From an uncultured Bacteroidaceae bacterium (GTDB lineage: Bacteria > Bacteroidota > Bacteroidia > Bacteroidales > Bacteroidaceae): a DNA stretch of 50,337 nucleotides. A program made the position numbers and the translations under genes. The notes beneath the pieces are model-generated. The model was not told where the DNA came from. It saw only the letters and a list, made by a program, of their open reading frames with translations, and ran no database searches. The stretch spans positions 1 to 50,337 of the forward strand of contig CALUIR010000020.1 in assembly GCA_944320785.1 (NCBI GenBank), given 5' to 3'. The stretch's first letter is position 1. Each line of letters opens with the position of its first letter. Below are positions 48,142 through 50,337 of this stretch, one piece after another.

Positions 48142-48149
48142 TATCTTTG
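48142..48149 (+). promoter_or_regulatory. Promoter -7 box of the lipoprotein leader transcript
   Basis: TATCTTTG, with TTTC as a near-consensus -33 box 20 nt upstream. It is divergent from the small-unit promoter. The start would be near 48154, only a few bases before the hairpin at 48151-48180. Confidence 0.65.
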
Positions 48150-48150
48150 T

Positions 48151-48180
48151 AGCGTATCGAGAATATCGGTACGCTTTTTT
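48151..48180 (+). terminator. Promoter-proximal intrinsic terminator or attenuator
   Basis: GCGTATCG / CGGTACGC pair over 8 bp (one G-U) around a 7-nt loop, followed by six T. It directly follows the -7 box, so most transcripts could end within about 30 nt unless the hairpin is bypassed. If transcription starts downstream of its 5-prime arm, the stem would not form. Confidence 0.6.
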
Positions 48181-48417
48181 GATGGCATTTAGGCTATTGG
48201 TTTTGCAACGAAAACGACCAATTTTTAATCGCAAAAACACCAATAGGCACAATGAATGCCCTCGCCGTATGGCGTGGGTTGTGCTTATGTTTTTGCAGGC
48301 GCTTGGTCGTGCCTCGTTGCAATAAGCATGACCCACGTTCCTTTTTGGTTAAACGGTTGCCATCTGTTGGCTGACACTTTGAGTGTGAAATATTGTTTAA
48401 CTAAAACCCAAAACAAA
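48181..48417 (+). promoter_or_regulatory. Long structured 5-prime leader of the lipoprotein gene
   Basis: Between the early hairpin and the ATG lie nested inverted repeats: CCCTCGCC/GGCGTGGG near 48261-48280, and CGTGGGTTGTGCTTAT near 48275 against ATAAGCATGACCCACG near 48325 (14 of 16 pair). The gene has no upstream frame that looks coding. The layout suggests a regulated RNA leader or a conserved cassette border; I do not match it to a known riboswitch. Confidence 0.5.
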
Positions 48418-48819
48418 ATGAAAAAGATTGTATCTTTATTAATGCTGTTATCAACATCATTTTTAATTACATCATGCTCAAAAGAAGATGATGGGCAATC
48501 AAACAATCCATTAAAAGGCACTATTTGGTCATTTGAAGACGAAGTTACAGTTATTAACCCAAACTATTTTACTCGGTATATTGAATTTGTAGATCAGAAT
48601 ACTGTACAAGTGTGGGATACAGATAATAATGGACGAATATATACTGGCACATATACAGTAAATGGCAACAAAGTATTATTTCATAATCTTCACGATACTT
48701 ATTGGGATTGGTATTATGTTGATGGAACATTCTCATCTAAAAGTTTAACCATATCTTACAGTTATAATGGACAAAATAGTGGACCATATTATCATCAAAC
48801 ATACACAAAGGAACAATGA
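48418..48819 (+). CDS. Predicted lipoprotein, lipocalin-like, unknown function
   Basis: 133 residues from the ATG at 48418. The lipoprotein signal is clear (MLLSTSFLITSCSKEDD). The mature part is beta-rich with alternating aromatic residues (NYFTRYIEFVDQNTVQVWD, GRIYTGTYTVNGNKVLFHNL, YWDWYYVDGTF), as in small lipocalin-like Bacteroidetes lipoproteins. Base composition is strongly A+T-rich compared with the left of the window, so it was probably acquired. It is transcribed behind a long structured leader and ends before a strong hairpin. Confidence 0.8.
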   Translation: MKKIVSLLMLLSTSFLITSCSKEDDGQSNNPLKGTIWSFEDEVTVINPNYFTRYIEFVDQNTVQVWDTDNNGRIYTGTYTVNGNKVLFHNLHDTYWDWYYVDGTFSSKSLTISYSYNGQNSGPYYHQTYTKEQ

Positions 48820-48854
48820 TCTAACTATGTAGCAACTTCAATAAGTAAAGTAAA

Positions 48855-48885
48855 AAGGGTAGTCTATTATACGACTACCTTTTTT
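48855..48885. terminator. Bidirectional terminator after the lipoprotein gene
   Basis: AAAGGGTAGTC / GACTACCTTT stem with a short A+T loop and a T run on the plus side. On the minus strand it also lies just past the amber-interrupted gene. Confidence 0.8.
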
Positions 48886-48905
48886 GATAATACATAAGAA
48901 GTGTT

Positions 48906-49214
48906 CTATTCTTTATTGCTTGGATTGTAGTCCAGGGCCTTCTTCAAACTGTCATCGAATGATGATAAGTTGGACTGTTCTATCTTATTTATTGACTTGC
49001 TCGTCGTAATAGCTTCTAATTGTCTTATAGCCTCTCTCTGTATTAGTTCGAATCTTTTTTCTCTTGGTAAATTCCACTAAACCGATTCCAAGTGTTGTAA
49101 AACACAATCCGAAAGTTGGAAATTCAAAACGATTGGCTTACCTTTATCGTTGATTATACATTTTTGCATCGGTCGGGAAAAACGCTTTTTTCTCTACCAG
49201 TTCGTTTTATGCAT
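48906..49214 (-). pseudogene. Minus-strand gene interrupted by two in-frame amber codons
   Basis: From ATG at 49214 one frame runs 102 codons to a TAG at 48908-48906 with no TAA or TGA, but TAG occurs at codons 7 (49196-49194) and 46 (49079-49077). The three parts read as protein: a basic start (RKKRFSRPMQKC), then IINDKGKPIVLNFQLSDCVL, then REKRFELIQREAIRQLEAIT and a tail ending YNPSNKE. A promoter lies upstream and a terminator downstream. It is divergent from an S24-type repressor. Most likely a decayed mobile-element or phage gene. Family not recognised. Confidence 0.5.
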
Positions 49215-49243
49215 CCTCTTTTTCCAGGATTGCCTTACGGACA

Positions 49244-49272
49244 CAAAGATATGTAATTACAATAAAATACAA
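49244..49272 (-). promoter_or_regulatory. Promoter of the amber-interrupted gene
   Basis: On the minus strand TTG (49272-49270), 18 nt, TATCTTTG (49251-49244). The ATG is 30 bp downstream. Confidence 0.6.
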
Positions 49273-49304
49273 TTATAATACAAATGTATTAACATTGTAT
49301 TAAC
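49264..49304. promoter_or_regulatory. Candidate repressor operators between divergent genes
   Basis: An A+T-rich cluster of half-sites TACAAT/ATTGTA, including the inverted repeat AATACA-AA-TGTATT near 49279-49292 and an outer pair ATACAAT ... ATTGTAT. It overlaps the minus-strand promoter and sits just before the repressor -7 box (TAAATTTG, 49313-49320), as expected for an autoregulated CI/LexA-type switch. Binding by the adjacent repressor is inferred. Confidence 0.5.
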
Positions 49305-49329
49305 TGTTTTTTTAAATTTGAATTAGTGT

Positions 49330-49977
49330 ATGTCTGAAAGCGTGATTAATCGGATAGAAGCGGCTTTAGAGTTTGAGACTTTAAGTACAACGGCTTTTGC
49401 TCGCCGTATAGGAGTAGATCCCGGAAACTTTCATAAAATGTTGGCCGGGAAGCAGAAGATAACCGACTTGACTCTCAGAAAGATAGAATCTACTTTTAGA
49501 TATTCTTTTGAGTGGTTAAAATACGGTGAGGGAGAAATGATGCTACCTGACTCATCGGAAGAACAAGGCCAAGAAACCACAAGTAACGCAGAAGAAACCC
49601 GCCCACGCATTCCGATGACCGTTGCAGCCGGGACGCTTTGTGGATTTTCAGAGAGCGTGAAAATGTATGACTGCGAACAGATACCAGTAGTAAAGGCTTT
49701 CCCGAAATACGACTATACTATTATTGTTAAAGGCGATTCTATGGAACCGAAGTTTCAGGGCGGAGATGAAATTGCGATACGTAAAGTGACGAGCATTGTA
49801 GAATGGGGAAAGCCTTATGTGCTTGACACAGCAGACGGGGCAGTTTTGAAGAGATTGTATGACGGGGGAGAAAAATTCAGATGCGTGTCATTCAATAAAG
49901 AATACCCCGATTTTGAAGTATGCAAATCGGATGTATTCGGAGTTTATAAGGTCGTGGGTTTGATAAGGATAGAATAA
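49330..49977 (+). CDS. S24-family (CI/LexA-like) transcriptional repressor
   Basis: 215 residues. The N-terminal HTH (about 5-65) is FARRIGVDPGNFHKMLAGKQ. A Glu/Gln-rich linker follows, then the S24 peptidase domain: cleavage site Ala-Gly in VAAGTLCGF, catalytic Ser in KGDSMEPKF and Lys in DGAVLKRLY. Such repressors cleave themselves when activated RecA is present, so target genes are induced by DNA damage. A -7 box TAAATTTG ends only 10 bp before the ATG, giving a very short leader. A+T-rich composition and a divergent partner gene suggest a prophage or integrative element. Confidence 0.9.
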   Translation: MSESVINRIEAALEFETLSTTAFARRIGVDPGNFHKMLAGKQKITDLTLRKIESTFRYSFEWLKYGEGEMMLPDSSEEQGQETTSNAEETRPRIPMTVAAGTLCGFSESVKMYDCEQIPVVKAFPKYDYTIIVKGDSMEPKFQGGDEIAIRKVTSIVEWGKPYVLDTADGAVLKRLYDGGEKFRCVSFNKEYPDFEVCKSDVFGVYKVVGLIRIE

Positions 49978-50091
49978 TTTGACAAAAACCAGTATCGTCG
50001 GGTGCGGTCATTATAGAACTACTAACTCAATGAGCGGATAAGGTTATAACTGAAAATAGACAAATAATATACTATTAAAATCACTAAAAAA

Positions 50092-50280
50092 ATGAAAAAG
50101 GTTCATTTAATGCTTGTTGCCATTTGTGTATGTATTAGTGCAGCAGCCCAAAAAGAATATAGTGCGGAATTTATGCGTTTTTATGTACCTAATTCCGATG
50201 GCTCTCCATTTCCAATGCCCATAGATGCATATATAACAATTTCAGAAAATGGCAAAACATATATTAAGAAGCTGTTTTGA
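50092..50280 (+). CDS. Small secreted protein, possibly frameshifted at the window edge
   Basis: 62 residues as read: a signal peptide (MKKVHLMLVAICVCISAAAQ) and a short domain with SDGSPFPMPIDAYITISENG. After the TGA at 50278-50280 another frame stays open to the end of the window and reads like protein (SFDKSVKHDLDECNLYHS). A one-base indel near 50265-50278, real or from sequencing, would join them. I do not recognise the family. Confidence 0.5.
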   Translation: MKKVHLMLVAICVCISAAAQKEYSAEFMRFYVPNSDGSPFPMPIDAYITISENGKTYIKKLF

Positions 50281-50337
50281 TTTCATTCGATAAATCTGTT
50301 AAGCATGATTTGGATGAATGCAATCTGTACCATAGCT

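Overview
The window is a G+C-rich chromosomal segment of a Bacteroidales bacterium, most likely a gut Bacteroidaceae relative. The evidence is the repeated Bacteroidetes-type promoter box TAnnTTTG, with TTTG/TTG about 19-20 nt upstream; the gene families (a DUF4465 / TonB receptor / propeller cobalamin set, HU-type regulators, a PCMD-domain protein); and a type II-C CRISPR locus with 47-nt repeats. The assignment comes from reading the sequence, not from a database search.

Left part (1-14.1 kb, mostly minus strand): a cobalamin riboswitch at about 5.4-5.55 kb heads a three-gene surface B12-capture operon (DUF4465/BtuH-like lipoprotein, BtuB-like TonB-dependent receptor, BtuG-like propeller lipoprotein with an extra C-terminal domain). 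Next is an overlapping HU / class A beta-lactamase / AraC operon, then a stand-alone UvrA2-type ABC protein. An RND efflux locus follows that has been destroyed: an OprM-like gene with a nonsense codon and a frameshift, the last third of an AcrB-like pump, and a headless divergent araC. One deletion explains the acrB/araC junction.

Middle part (14.4-39.7 kb, mostly plus strand): a small lipoprotein and a nitroreductase, then a sulfate activation and sulfonation operon (cysQ, SLC13 permease, cysC, cysD, cysN, sulfotransferase, PCMD protein) that runs on into ruvX and def. It makes PAPS, spends it in a sulfotransferase and recycles PAP. Downstream are a PurF-like amidotransferase, a small membrane protein, carA and carB; a DEAD-box helicase, ftsH and a type II pantothenate kinase; a minus-strand agmatine-to-putrescine operon (DUF2148, aguA, aguB); an MBL hydrolase, tRNA-Lys(CTT) and a NUDIX hydrolase.

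Right part (39.9-50.3 kb): a complete type II-C CRISPR-Cas locus. A minus-strand tracrRNA can be read directly (anti-repeat, promoter, terminator hairpin) upstream of plus-strand cas9-cas1-cas2. The array has 24 identical 47-bp repeats and 23 spacers and is inferred to be transcribed on the minus strand. Every repeat contains a Bacteroidetes promoter in that orientation. Beyond the array the DNA becomes A+T-rich and looks acquired: a tiny promoter/ORF/terminator unit, a lipoprotein behind a long structured leader, a minus-strand gene interrupted by two amber codons, and a divergent S24 (CI/LexA-type) repressor.

Several intergenic regions carry tandem arrays of near-palindromes spaced at 21 or 23 bp, about two helical turns. 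No annotated gene explains them.
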